Assembly: GCA_010015745.1 (NCBI GenBank)
Contig: ML978213.1
Span: 143,459-207,458 of the forward strand
Origin: Setomelanomma holmii
Taxonomy: Eukaryota > Ascomycota > Dothideomycetes > Pleosporales > Phaeosphaeriaceae
DNA: 64,000 nucleotides
Direction of reading: 5' to 3'
Below the pieces are notes generated by a model, which was not told the DNA's origin, searched no databases, and saw only the letters and a list, made by a program, of their open reading frames with translations. Position numbers and translations under genes: made by a program. Position 1 is the stretch's first letter, and each line of letters starts with the position of its first letter. Shown here one piece after another: positions 20,727 to 31,088 of this stretch.

Positions 20727-22676
20727 ATGGCGACAACGGCAGTTGCGTCTGTTGCAGCGGTGACGGGGCTTGCCGCGTATCTTAACGGGAAATACCATCT
20801 TGCGCAGGATATCAAGGCGCTGAGGTTTCGAAGTAAGGCGGCCAAGTATTACGCTGAGCTCGGTACGTCTCATTACACATTCACTCAAGGCTAAGATACT
20901 GAACAGACTATAGTGAAAACAAAGCGACAATCTCTATGGTACTCATTCACCCCTCATGTGCCAAAATACTCCCAAAACCTGTGTATCTGGTCTCGAGAAA
21001 AGACGTACACATGGCAAGAAGTCCACGATCGCGCTGTGCAATGGGGCAACTTCTTCCTAGCTCAAGGCGTCCGGCCGGGTAATATGGTTGCCACGTACTT
21101 GATGAACTCGGCCGACTTTTTGGTCATTTGGTTGGGTCTGTTCAGCATTGGGTGTGCGCCAGCGCATCTGAACTATAATCTCAAAGGCGACGCGCTGCTT
21201 CATTGTCTGCGTGTTGCGGGCGTCAAGCTGGTGGTCGTGGATGAAGAGGAGGGATGTCAAGAGCGCTTTCAGGGTTGGAAAGATCGAGCTGAGCAAGAGT
21301 TGGGTATTAGGGCCTTCACCGTCAACAATGCACTGTTGGAGGAGGTGTATTCTGGGCCCACGAATGTGCCGGGAGATGAGTATCGCGAGAGTGTAGTTGG
21401 TTCAGATCCTACATGCCTCCTGTATACTTCTGGAACCACGGGCCTGCCCAAGGCGGGCAAGTTCATGGTGAATCGATATCATGAACGAGGACACCCGGAT
21501 CGACCGCCATTTGGCCAAAAGGCCGGACCAAATGGAAATCGTTGGTACTGCTGTATGCCAATCTTTCATGGCACGGGTGGACTTTCTTGCATGATGTGCT
21601 TGACGAGCGGTATGAGCGTCGCTGTCGGGCGTAAGTTCTCGGTCAGCACATTTTGGGACGACGTCCACGATTCTCAGTCGACGATGTTCGTGTATGTGGG
21701 CGAGGCGGCGCGATACTTGCTCATGGCACCTCCACATCCGAAGGAGCGGGACCATCGACTACGTGGCATGTATGGCAACGGCATGCGGCCGGATGTGTGG
21801 AACAGGTTCAAGGAGCGATTTGGTGTGGCTGAAGTCATGGAATTCTTCAACTCGACAGAAGGCGTTCTCGCAATGGTGGTGCACTCCAAAGGACCGTTCA
21901 CAGCAACAAGCGTAGGACATCATGGCGCGATCATCAGAAAGGCACTGAACGATGTGTACGTGCCTGTGGCGATTGATCCAGAGACCGGCGACTTATTGCG
22001 CAATCCCGCGACTGGCTTCGTGAAGCGCAACTCATATGAAGAAGGTGGAGAGATTCTGGTGGGGGTACCTGGCGAGGAGGCATTTGCGGGATACTACAAC
22101 AATCGGAATGCAACAGCGAAGAAGTTCGAAAGGAATGTATTCAAGAAAGGCGATCTATACTACCGATCTGGAGACGCGCTTAGAAGAGACACGGATGGTC
22201 GGTGGTACTTCCTTGATAGGCTGGGCGATACCTTCCGCTGGAAGTCCGAGAACGTCTCAACTGCCGAAGTTGCTGAAGTCCTCGGGCGGTACCCTGGCGT
22301 CGGCGAAGCTATAGTCTATGGCGCACTGGTGCCTAGACATGACGGTCGTGCAGGCTGCGTTTCTTTGAGGTTTACAGAAGGTGTCAAGCCCGAGTCTTTT
22401 GACTGGAAGGCATTCCTGGACTACTCGAGAGGCAAGCTCCCCAAATACGCGGTTCCTGTCTTTTTGCGATTGGTGAAGGAGGGCAGTAATACTGACAATC
22501 AAAAACAAAACAAGGGACCGCTCAGAGAAGAGGGTATCGAGCTCGACAAGTTCGGCTCCAAGATGATAGGCGGAAAAGATGATGTCGTAATGTGGACTGC
22601 TCCAGGCGCTGATCGGTATGTGCGGTTCACAATCGAAGACCTTGAGCGGCTACGGGCTGGGAAGATATTGCTTTAG
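20727..22676 (+). CDS. Very-long-chain acyl-CoA synthetase / fatty-acid transport protein (Fat1 type)
   Basis: Exons 20727-20862 and 20914-22676 give 632 residues; the 51-nt intron starts GTACGT. The short first exon encodes a membrane-proximal helix (VASVAAVTGLAAYL). The adenylate-forming domain has the P-loop-like motif YTSGTTGLPKAGK, the middle motif EFFNSTEG, then YRSGDALRRD and the FATP/VLACS motif DRLGDTFRWKSENVSTAEVA. The C-terminal lobe has KLPKYAVPVFLR and LDKFG. Yeast Fat1 activates very-long-chain fatty acids with ATP and CoA, coupled to uptake, at the ER, lipid droplets and peroxisomes. No PTS1 tripeptide is present (the end is KILL). The gene looks intact. Confidence 0.93.
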
Positions 22677-22755
22677 ACGGTCACTAGACATGGTACGATG
22701 GTAGACAACGTGTTTTGAACCTACAAGTCAACAATGCACGCAACTCGCAATACCT

Positions 22756-23478
22756 TCATCCTTCTGCAATCGCACGGATGAAAGCTACGATTTGATCCAT
22801 GCCGTCAGGCTCATTCAGCCAATGTCCACCCTCTTTGTGGCTCTGCCATTGCACTTTCATGCCCATTCTTTCCAGGCTCGCCGCAAGTTCCCTGCCATTC
22901 TTGATGGGAACAACCTCGTCGTTCTCGCAGTGTTGCAGCAAGACAAGCGTCTCTAACGCGCTTGGGGCATCAGCTAGCATCTGCGCTTCTCTCTCCAGTT
23001 CTTCAGCCATCGGCAGCCAGCTGCACAATCCGAAGAACCCTCCAAGATTCATCCTGCCTTTGAGTAGTGTATATATCGCCGTAGCGCAACCCTGACTGAT
23101 GCCCGCCAAGATTATCTTTCCCATGTCGATGACCGTCGCCTCCTGCTCGATGATCCGTCGAATCTGCTCAGCACTCTCCGCTAGACCCTCTCTTTGGCTC
23201 TCAGCGTTCTTCCATGGGTCTTTCACAGATGCTATATCGAACCATTGATGTATTTCTTCCTCCTCCACTACGGCCCAGCGTTTCTTGGCCTCTGGGAATA
23301 TCCATTTGATGTCAGGGAAAAGTTGCGTGAAGAAGGCGTCCTTGCTGTCTTGAGACTCGAAAATCTCGTCTTGGAACGTTTTCGCGTCACTTCCACGACC
23401 GTGCAGGAAGATCACTGTGTGCGTGTGTGGCGCCGTGGGCGAGACGATTCGTGTAGTGTCCGGCATAGTCCCAATCAT
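22756..23478 (-). CDS. Acyl-protein thioesterase / carboxylesterase-like hydrolase
   Basis: A single exon. I start at the first ATG (23478, MIGTMPDTT); a second ATG lies at 23466, and the frame extends to 23496 only with a TTG. The protein is about 240 residues of alpha/beta hydrolase. It has HTVIFLHGRGSD at the first strand (oxyanion loop), the nucleophile motif AGISQGCATAIY, the acid motif HCENDEVVPI and the catalytic histidine in KEGGHWLNEPDG. This is the phospholipase/carboxylesterase family of acyl-protein thioesterases, which remove palmitate from cysteine residues. An insertion (KKRWAVVEEEEIHQWFD) after the first strand is common in fungal paralogues, so de-palmitoylation is likely but not certain. 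Confidence 0.88.
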   Translation of the reverse strand: MIGTMPDTTRIVSPTAPHTHTVIFLHGRGSDAKTFQDEIFESQDSKDAFFTQLFPDIKWIFPEAKKRWAVVEEEEIHQWFDIASVKDPWKNAESQREGLAESAEQIRRIIEQEATVIDMGKIILAGISQGCATAIYTLLKGRMNLGGFFGLCSWLPMAEELEREAQMLADAPSALETLVLLQHCENDEVVPIKNGRELAASLERMGMKVQWQSHKEGGHWLNEPDGMDQIVAFIRAIAEG

Positions 23479-24159
23479 TACGAACCGGGATGTCAAAAAA
23501 GGTATTACGAGGTTTCAGTGAGCTTCGGGGTGAGCTTCTTATGTGCAGTGAGAGGCAATCTCTTTCCTGAGCTTGACCAGGTACCGGTATACCGTGGTAC
23601 CGAACGAAAGCAAGCGGTACCTAGACATACGCATGGCTGCTGCCTGAACACCAACACCACCATAATGAGAACAAGAGCATCGCACACGCCAAGTTTTATT
23701 CGAGGAAGCATCACATTGAGCAACCTTTTGCTCTATATCCGCACCAAGAACCTGCTTGACAAAGGTTCTAACATGATTCGCTCGCTAACGTCCATCACGG
23801 TACCGAGCCGTGAAAGGCTCCACAGCGGCTCCATCCGCAAGGCTGGGCACTTCAATAACTCTGGCTGTCGCATAGATGTCACTTTTCAGCTTTTACCGTC
23901 ATCGCGCTGGGGATATGAGGCTAGACAGCATGTCTGGTCTCGAGAAACGCGTGGTCCGCAAGCTGGGTCAGTGGTCATGAGTACCAGACATCGGTCTAGT
24001 CCCTACTAAAGTGCGATCAGATTTCTTCATACTAGTCAGGAATGTTTCCGCCAGCTACGATTGACACTCATGTACTTGTAGGTCTATTGTTGTGCAGCGT
24101 ACTTCTTCAATTACCTCGGTACAACTGGCCCTTATCGACGCGACTGTCCTCAGCAATTG
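23479..24159. other. Spacer with clustered GGTACC palindromes
   Basis: No gene is supported. The plus frame open over 23194-24009 is mostly antisense to the hydrolase and has no family motif. GGTACC occurs at 23580, 23596, 23616 and 23799, with GGTATACC between the first two, giving local dyad symmetry. Confidence 0.4.
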
Positions 24160-25840
24160 CTTAACATGATCCAGATCGCTCTGCATTCGCCAATGCCTAT
24201 GTGAGGAGTGCCGTCAAATCCCACCATCATGCAGTTGACTAATGACGAATGGTCTCCGGGCTGAAAGAGCCTCTTCGACTCAATGGCAACCAATACAGCA
24301 TTCTTATCGCCATGTTTATAGCTGGGTGGCCTTTCTCGGAATTCAACTTTTTATCCTGTCAGTAGGACCAGGTGGGGAGAATCATGATGCAGTATTAGGC
24401 CTACGGAGTGAGAGGTCTATGTACATGAGAGAGAGAGGAAAGGGCGCTAAGCCTAACCTGGTACTAGTGCTAGAAGATGGGAAGGAACCTGGGGCAGTAC
24501 ACTCACTGCAGCGCGGAGGCCATGGCTGACATATCCCATGCTGACTATATTCAGGAGTTGCGTTGGCCAGATCCCGCATGCTTTGATTATTCAGAAACTT
24601 GCGCTGCGCGATGGCTCCCTTTCACGCTGCTAGTGTGGTCCGGCCTCACGATGTGTTCTGCTGCGTGCCAAACATATGCTCAACTTTGCGTCGTTCGCTT
24701 CTTCCAAGGTTTCTTCGAAGCAAGTCTGTATTGCAGTTCTATCTATATCCTTGGATCGTGGTATAAACCATTGGAGACAGCCAAGTAAACTGCCATATTC
24801 ACGGCCATTGGACGAAACGGCAGCATGTTCGCTGGAGTCATGATGACAGCCATGAATGAAAGCCTACATAGATAAACGTCACTTCAAGGATAGCAATGGG
24901 TCTTTATATTGAGTGATGCCAACACTTTCCAACTAATGGATCATGCTGACTCCCTACAGATGGTGCAATGGGAATTGCTTTCGGAATCTTTGGTCTTCTA
25001 TACTTCCCGAATTTGCCAGAGTCCACCACTGCGCCCTACCTTAGCGAAGAGGGGATACAGCTAGCGCTAAATCGTCTGCCGCCGAAGCAGATCTGGGGTC
25101 ACGACATCACTATCAGATCGCTAGTCAAACGATTGTTCGCATCTCCAGATCTGTATGTTCTGACCGCTTACTCGATCATCGGCTGCGCGTTGGAAGCAAT
25201 TGTTCTGCAAGGTCTCTTCCTCCTGTGGATGAAGGCTCATATAGCCGAATATTCCTCGTATGCCACCACAACTTATACTCTAGGCATTCAAGCAGTGTCC
25301 ATCGTCTCAAGCATTGGGGCAGGGTATGTCGTTGATATGACCAATCGCCGTATCCCAATAGTCTTGCTGGCCGGGTTGCTTCAACTGGTTGTGGCAATTC
25401 TTCTCCTTGTACCAACTTTACCGACAGCTGGTGTCTTCTTCGCCTTGTACCCGTCTGGGACGTCGCATATCGTGAATCCATCATACACGGTTGGGCCAGT
25501 GTAATTTGGCAAAGGACAGACGATGATGCAGCGCGCTCGGTAATACTGTACATCATGAGCATGGTGCAGCCGATTCTCTACACGTTCTGGGGCATCGCGC
25601 TCTATTCCGCCGCGGATGCTCCGTACTGGAAGAGGGGATACATCGCCATGATTGTAGTCGTGTTTGCGTTCTTTGGTGCTACAGCGGCGGTCACATGGGT
25701 ATTTAGATCTCCTTCTTCATTACAAGAGACATGGCTAATCCGCGGATAGCTTGACAAACGATCTCAGAGCATTGCTGCGAATCGAGTGGAGCAGACGGAC
25801 AGCGAACAAACTGAAATCGTCGATGCATTGAAGAAGAACT
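24160..25840 (+). pseudogene. MFS transporter pseudogene (ACS / allantoate-permease type)
   Basis: Transporter segments can be followed in order but not in one frame. LKEPLRLNGNQYSILIAMFI (near 24265-24325) is the loop before TM2; QTYAQLCVVRFFQGFFEASL and YILGSWYKPLETAK come next; then a TAA at 24786-24788 interrupts an otherwise continuous match (next residues TAIFTAIGRNGSMFAGVM). The second half (24968-25504) has YFPNLPESTTAPYLSEEGIQ and six-helix character. A one-base shift near 25490 moves the frame before VIWQRTDDDAARSVILYI. The remaining C-terminus, with GIALYSAADAPYWKRGYIA, is readable to about 25740. This is the Dal5/Tna1-like anion:cation symporter family. At least one nonsense codon and one frameshift make a functional product unlikely. 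Exon limits are not fully resolved. Confidence 0.8.
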
Positions 25841-25895
25841 AGCGAAACTTTACACCTTTGTCTTGCTGAGTAGCCAATATCGGCGCAAAATCATG

Positions 25896-27199
25896 TCAGC
25901 CCGTCCATTCAATCACTAGGAATCCCAGTTGGCTTCCTTGGGGCTGCAACACTTGAACCATCTCAAACCTCGCTTGTTCATCCGCGCCAGCTACCAGGTT
26001 TCTCCAGTCGCTCTCCGTCCGCTCGTTCCCATTGAAAGAGCATTTCATCATGATTTTCAACTTCATGACCTCACGCTCTTGGTATGGACTCAGTACTCCT
26101 GGCTCAGGAATGATTGCATCCATAAGAATAATGCGTGCTTTGGGCCTCAGTGCTGGTATCAGTGCCTGTAGTATCTTGACGCAGTATTTCGTTGACCAAT
26201 CGTGGAAGATCCATCGGAAGAAATACACATCAGCGTCATGAACTGGCTGCGGTTCGAAGAAATCATGGGCTTCGAATTAGGTCCTTTGATTAGTGGACTG
26301 CGGAGCGAGTGCGACGACAACGGGGCGGTCTTGCACGATGATGGTTGTTTCTGGGTGTTTCTTCGCAATGACCATGGCAACAACCCCTTGGCTGCCTCCT
26401 ATATCGACAACAGTTCCTCCGGCATGATGGCTCCAATCATACTCCAGCACGAACTCGGTCCTGAGTTGGGTAGCAGTCTGCATGAATGTCATCAACGCCG
26501 CAAATGCTTCTCCCTTTGTCGGATCAACTGCAAGATCTTCCTAGAAAGTTCGATCAGTCTTATGCGCGAGGTTGTAGCCAGTCTGATACGGTTCTTCCGA
26601 GCCAGGCCACTTCTCCATCGCCGCATCGGCGAACGGCGGCACAGTCCACATATGTCCGGCGAGCGCGGCGGTCAAGTCTCGCAGATGTGGTGTTGTTTCT
26701 ATTGCGTGCGATAAGGCCGAGCGGGAGATTGTACCGTCCCGATTTTGTATAAAGAGTCGCCGGGTTGCCCCATGCCGAACAACTCGGTAAGGTCATGAGG
26801 GTGCATCTCCGAGGCTTCAGCAAGATCTGGGATCGTGATTGATCCACTGGTGGGAAGGTGTTTCGCCAAGTCATAATGCACCAGTGCATGTAAGCTGACG
26901 AGGTGCCCCATCTACCGATCACCTCAGTCTAAGGAAATATCGAGTCCAGTTTACTTTACATCGCCTGCCATGTCCCAAGATCCGCCGATTGGACCGAGAA
27001 GATGAGTGCGGAGCTCATCGATTGCCTCCAGCGCCGTTGCTCACGCCTCTGCTACTTCCGATGGAAGATCGAGTGTTGGTAGACATGAAGCATCAAAGGT
27101 TGGTTCAGGAAGCCCAGCCTCTGCCATGTAGGCGTCTACCTTTATAGTTTCCTCATGGACGAGTTTACTGAGTTCCAGGAGGCGCCTGGCCGAAGACAT
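25896..27199 (-). pseudogene. O-methyltransferase pseudogene
   Basis: A fungal SAM-dependent O-methyltransferase of the plant-COMT-like type lies in pieces. It starts MSSARRLLELSKLVHEETI at 27199. Lesions: TGA at 27041-27043; a one-base frameshift near 26785 (before the RRLFIQNRDGTISRS block); TAG at 26541-26543 (after NLAHKTDRTF); TAA at 26277-26279. A normal intron (GTAAAG, ends TAG at about 26912) precedes MGHLVSLHALVHYDL. Between the lesions the match is clear: TPHLRDLTAALAGHMW, EKWPGSEEPYQTGYN, the SAM motif VVDIGGSQGV, and FFRWIFHDWSTKYC with PKARIILMDAIIPEPG near the end. Such enzymes methylate phenolic polyketides, for example in sterigmatocystin-type pathways. It is convergent with the MFS pseudogene and only 55 bases from it, suggesting a dead pair of cluster genes. 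Confidence 0.88.
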
Positions 27200-27897
27200 T
27201 CTGTAGCCAGGAAAGTCACGTTGTGTTGATGAGTGGACAATAGACATGCACCTTGAAAGGTGCTTATTCTGAATCGAATTCGAGGGGACTCTTGACGACC
27301 TACTTATACATCTGTAGTCGCAACTGCCATTGAATTCACACACTCGAGGTTATGATTTGACGAATGCCAAGGGTGGGAGGAAAAAGAGAAGTAAACTGAT
27401 AACTTGAATTGGTGCCATGCCTGCTCGCGCCTTGCGCCCGAGTAGGGATCAAGCAACGTTGGCATGTCAAGACAGAACCTTTACAGAACCTTGAAGCTCG
27501 CATGGACATATCGCTAGTAGATCATGTGGAGTGGTAGTGCGAGAGTCTCAATAGCAGTGAGAATAAGACCGAAAACAAGCGGCTGACACCAATGTTGATT
27601 GCATATCACGTAGCAAAAGGGAGGTCATGATGTAGGATGTTTGATGTCGAATCAAGAAGGAACCGTGACGAGAGCAGTCAATTGAGTCGTCGTTGGTTAT
27701 CTACTCTGCTTTGACTCTCCTGCGCACGCATTGGAGAAGAATCTTAGTGTCTGCCCACCAGATCTTTACGCCCGTATGGCGAGGCATAATCCTCGAAGAA
27801 CGCCCGGAAGCGACGCCTCTCTCCCCCTCTTTGGCCCTTCACGCTTTCTCCAAAGTCATGTGCTCGTCGCGAAGGCCACGCAGCCGGACGCACACAC
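27200..27897. other. Intergenic, no gene seen
   Basis: Upstream of the dead methyltransferase and downstream of the next minus-strand gene. The minus frame is open further upstream of 27199 (to 27343) but carries no family motif. Nothing else is recognised. Confidence 0.4.
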
Positions 27898-28432
27898 CTA
27901 GACCTCAACGCCGAACGCATCATCATCCATGCTACCGCTATGGGCGAACGTGCCGTTGCTGTCATTCATCTCGCCATTGTCGAAGAGGATCTCATCTGCG
28001 TCAAGAACTTCCGTCTTGACCTTGGTGGCTGGCGTCTTCTTCTTGGTGACACGCCCGGAATTGACACCACCTGCACTCAGTCAGTGACCCATCTAAGACG
28101 AGCAAGAACCCAACTTACCAGCCTTGGTCGGGCTCGCGTCACCAGCTTTCTTGGTCCTAGATCGCGCGGGACTCGAAACAGGACCACCGCGGTCCGCAGC
28201 CTCGCTCTTCATTTCCTTGGAGTTCTTCCGAAATTTGCGAAGGTAGTTCTCAACGGCGTGGTATGTCATGTCTTGGCCGTACAAGCGCGCAACCTCCGCG
28301 ACATTGATCTCGAGGCAAGTCAGCTTGTAGTATGTCGATAATGAAGGGTTGGTATACCTTGTTGTCGACAGAAGCGATAACAGCAGTGAACAGGCGGTCC
28401 TGCACTGCTTTGTCCTGCCAGTTGATAGGCAT
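27898..28432 (-). CDS. Small SANT/Myb-like fungal protein, hypothetical
   Basis: Three exons on the minus strand, 28432-28358, 28308-28119 and 28070-27898, give 145 residues. Both introns (49 and 48 nt) have good signals (GTATAC...CGAG and GTAAGT...GCAG). The N-terminal half reads WQDKAVQDRLFTAVIASVDNK, then INVAEVARLYGQDMTYHAVEN and YLRKFRKNSKEM. This helix pattern, an initial Trp then VAxxxG and a basic last helix, resembles small Myb/SANT-like DNA-binding modules common in filamentous fungi. A basic linker (SRTKKAGDASPTK, VTKKKTPATK) follows, and the end is acidic (EVLDADEILFDNGEMNDS). A chromatin or DNA role is only an inference. No single frame exceeds about 75 codons. Confidence 0.78.
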
Positions 28433-29230
28433 TGCGACGTTAGTCAGGCGCGAGTGTTGCTAGGAAGCACTAGGGTGCTGGTCAGAGAAGAGGCAATGTG
28501 AGGTAGACAGGATAATGTGGAAGAGAGAGTGGGAGTCATCTGGGAACATTGTGGCAAAGAAGTGGGCCAGGTAGACCTGTGTGTACTGGTGACGATCTGT
28601 GTGGTGATAGTGAGGGTGAGGTACACATAGCATGGAGGCCGGACTGCGCCATCTTCAACATACTTACTGTAGAGATTTGTAGTAAAGGTAGCTGAGCTTG
28701 CGGAGAGTTTTACGCGCGATAACACTACTTGTGGGGAATTCACTTTCTATTCAGCTAGCACCCTGCCTGAGGTGGAGGAATGTTTTTTTTTTTTTTTGCG
28801 GCGACGAGTACAGATGCTTTGAGTAGACGCCTTGTGAGAGGAAGTGGTGGAACAAAGTGGAAATGGTACAGACTGCCCTCAACAATTGGTCACGGCTCAG
28901 ACTGGCCATCTTCACTGCTACGATCTAAAGTGTATCTCGTTCTAGATGCACGACAGGGACAAGGGAAAGGGACATGCCCAAAACCTAAATGAGAGCACAA
29001 GTAGAGCACAGTCTTCAATGTTGAGGCCGTCTTGTTCCAAGGACCCGGTGGGACTAGATGATGTTCACTGCTTGCAAGACGAACGGCGTGACACTAGACC
29101 GCCTCGTGCAGACGGCCTCTACATGAAGCGGATGGACAGGGACCTGGCTGTTCATGTTCGAGAGTCTGTCACACTGGGAAAATCGAAGTCGATGTGCTGC
29201 AAGAAAATGGCGGACCGTCTAGTTGATCGC
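28433..29230. other. Intergenic with a T15 homopolymer
   Basis: The upstream region of the SANT-like gene and the 3' flank of the cyclophilin gene. A run of 15 T lies at 28783-28797. Several open frames overlap on both strands (28444-28743 minus, 28946-29401 plus), without motifs. No gene is supported. Confidence 0.4.
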
Positions 29231-30733
29231 TCAAATCTTCAATTTCTTCTTGCTATTGGCATCATCCCACTCCCTCTTCCCTTTGACTTCAGCCTTGTGT
29301 CTTTTCGCCTCCTCACGTGGATCAATGACAAGCAGTTCCTCCTCATTTTTTCGCTTCCACTCAAGGTCCTTCCCAAGTCTGTCTTTTGCAAAGCTCAGTG
29401 AATGTGCCATCCAGCCAGTGTCATCGTCTGAGTCCTCCCCTTCTTGCTTATCCCAGGCGGTACACGACTGGCAGCCCACTATGAAATGCAAGTCGCATGC
29501 CGCAGCCTCTTCCTCTTCTTCCTCGTCGACCCTGGCTTCGCCATCTCCTTTGGAAGTCTGCGGCGGAAAGCTGGGCGACTTGGCCCTCGAGGCTGCCTGT
29601 GGATCTGCATTTTCGAGCTTTGCCTTGAATTTCGACAGTACGTCTAGTGTGGCCTGCTCCTGAGCTGTGCCCGTTACGCCGGTGCCTCGCTTGCGGCCTT
29701 GCGTGGTCGATGTTGGAACCATGGACTCCAACAACGACTTCTTCTTGGTCGGAGCAGCACTTTGTGCGCCTGTACTTCGCTTCATAGACGCCTTCAACTC
29801 GGCGATTTGCGCGTTCACGCGATCAAGTTTCGATTGTTTCGCGGACTCTGGCGAGAGCTCACGCGGCGGTGGTGGTTGTTGTAGCCATTCTCGAGGCGGA
29901 GATTTCGGCATTGCGTTCTTCGCTGGCTTGGGCGATGGTGACCTGGATGGCGACTCTCGTGCGAATTTGCGGATGGGTATCGACTTTTCGGGCTCTGCAG
30001 CAGGTGCACGTGTCTTCGGCTTTTCCTGCCCAGCGCTCACGAGCTTCGCATTGTACTTGGCCTTCTTTGCGACAGGCGCTGAGTCAGCGCCGTCACCGTC
30101 GTCGCCGAAGCTCAGCACGTTCTTGCCCGCCTTCCTCTTCGGCTTCTTGGCCTTCTTTGCCTCTGGCTCCGTCCGTTCTGCTACCCGCACGCGCTTGACC
30201 ATGTCCTCGAACGGGTTGATGAGGATCTCTGTGCTTGTGATCTTCGTCGGGTACATTGGCTGATCCTCGCTCCCTTCACGCATGTCAGCCTCGGCCATCT
30301 TCATCAGGTTGTAAATGGTGTCGCCCGCTATGCGCCCAAACATGGTGTTGCGCTCTTGCAGCTCGGGCGTCGCAGCCAGTGTGAAGAAGAACTGGCTGCC
30401 ATTGTCGTCCTTCTTGCCCGTGTTTGCCATGCCCAGGAGGCCTCTTCGCGTGTATTTGAGGCGGCTGTGGAACTCGTCTGCCAACGGCTCGCCATCATGG
30501 CTGCTCTCGCCGCCCTGGCCGGTGCCCGTGGGGTCGCCGCCTTGTAAGATAAAGCCCTTGACTAGGCGGTGGAAGACGGTGTTGTCGTAGTAGCCATTGA
30601 GACATAACTGCAGGAAGTTGCGCGAGGTGACGGGCGTCTGCTTCGCAAAGAGCTCCACTTCAAGGTCGCCGGTGGTGGTGTGCAGGAGCACCTTCGCCGT
30701 CGGATTCGGCTCGAGGTTGTACGTTGCGCTCAT
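29231..30733 (-). CDS. CWC27: Spliceosome-associated cyclophilin CWC27
   Basis: One exon of 500 residues from the ATG at 30733; the frame extends upstream to 30919 without family-like sequence. The first 180 residues form a cyclophilin-type peptidyl-prolyl isomerase domain: VLLHTTTGDLEVELFAK, FHRLVKGFILQGGDPTGTG, GLLGMANTGKKDDNGSQFFF and NTMFGRI. The remainder is a charged, Lys/Glu-rich tail with coiled coils (QSKLDRVNAQIAELKASM) ending in RKNEEELLVIDPREEAKRHK and KREWDDANSKKKLKI. That N-cyclophilin plus basic tail layout, and the ITSTEILINPFEDM linker after the domain, are those of CWC27/SDCCAG10, a component of activated spliceosomes. Some members have lost isomerase residues, so activity here is not assured. 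It is divergent from the MBOAT gene. Confidence 0.93.
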   Translation of the reverse strand: MSATYNLEPNPTAKVLLHTTTGDLEVELFAKQTPVTSRNFLQLCLNGYYDNTVFHRLVKGFILQGGDPTGTGQGGESSHDGEPLADEFHSRLKYTRRGLLGMANTGKKDDNGSQFFFTLAATPELQERNTMFGRIAGDTIYNLMKMAEADMREGSEDQPMYPTKITSTEILINPFEDMVKRVRVAERTEPEAKKAKKPKRKAGKNVLSFGDDGDGADSAPVAKKAKYNAKLVSAGQEKPKTRAPAAEPEKSIPIRKFARESPSRSPSPKPAKNAMPKSPPREWLQQPPPPRELSPESAKQSKLDRVNAQIAELKASMKRSTGAQSAAPTKKKSLLESMVPTSTTQGRKRGTGVTGTAQEQATLDVLSKFKAKLENADPQAASRAKSPSFPPQTSKGDGEARVDEEEEEEAAACDLHFIVGCQSCTAWDKQEGEDSDDDTGWMAHSLSFAKDRLGKDLEWKRKNEEELLVIDPREEAKRHKAEVKGKREWDDANSKKKLKI

Positions 30734-31088
30734 TCTCGCAACCACCACCCGAGTCTGCCTGCTGCCGTGTGCTTGGAGATGGACCGCGTGGCCAATGTCC
30801 TGGAAGTTGTGCCAGTAAGAAGAGAGAGCTCGAGCATCCTCCGCGCCATCCCTGCTAGCGCCCAAGTTGCCGAACTGGCGCGCCGACGTCACCGCCATCG
30901 CCCACCCTCGGATCACCATTCCTTGCGCCAGGTACGAGTGACACGTTTTCTGTCACTTCGCCGTGTACAACCCAAAAATGCACATGCCGACCATATAAGC
31001 TGCGTGTCTGTCATCTCCACCATTCGGCAATCCTTCCTCAACTCGTCATTAGCTCTTTGCCGCTTTTGCATTCTCTCTCTCAAGCGAG
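30734..31088. promoter_or_regulatory. Divergent promoter CWC27 / ALE1-type gene
   Basis: The 355 bases between the start codons of two divergent core genes. No element is identified individually. Confidence 0.45.

Noticed and set aside
23194..24009. A 271-codon plus-strand open frame
   Set aside because: Half of it is antisense to the hydrolase exon and the rest shows no motif or plausible ATG-led start; it reads like a chance open frame.
28783..28797. T15 run as a possible poly(A) tail of a retro-copied sequence
   Set aside because: No coding or SINE-like sequence adjoins it and no target-site duplication is visible; a simple homopolymer is enough.
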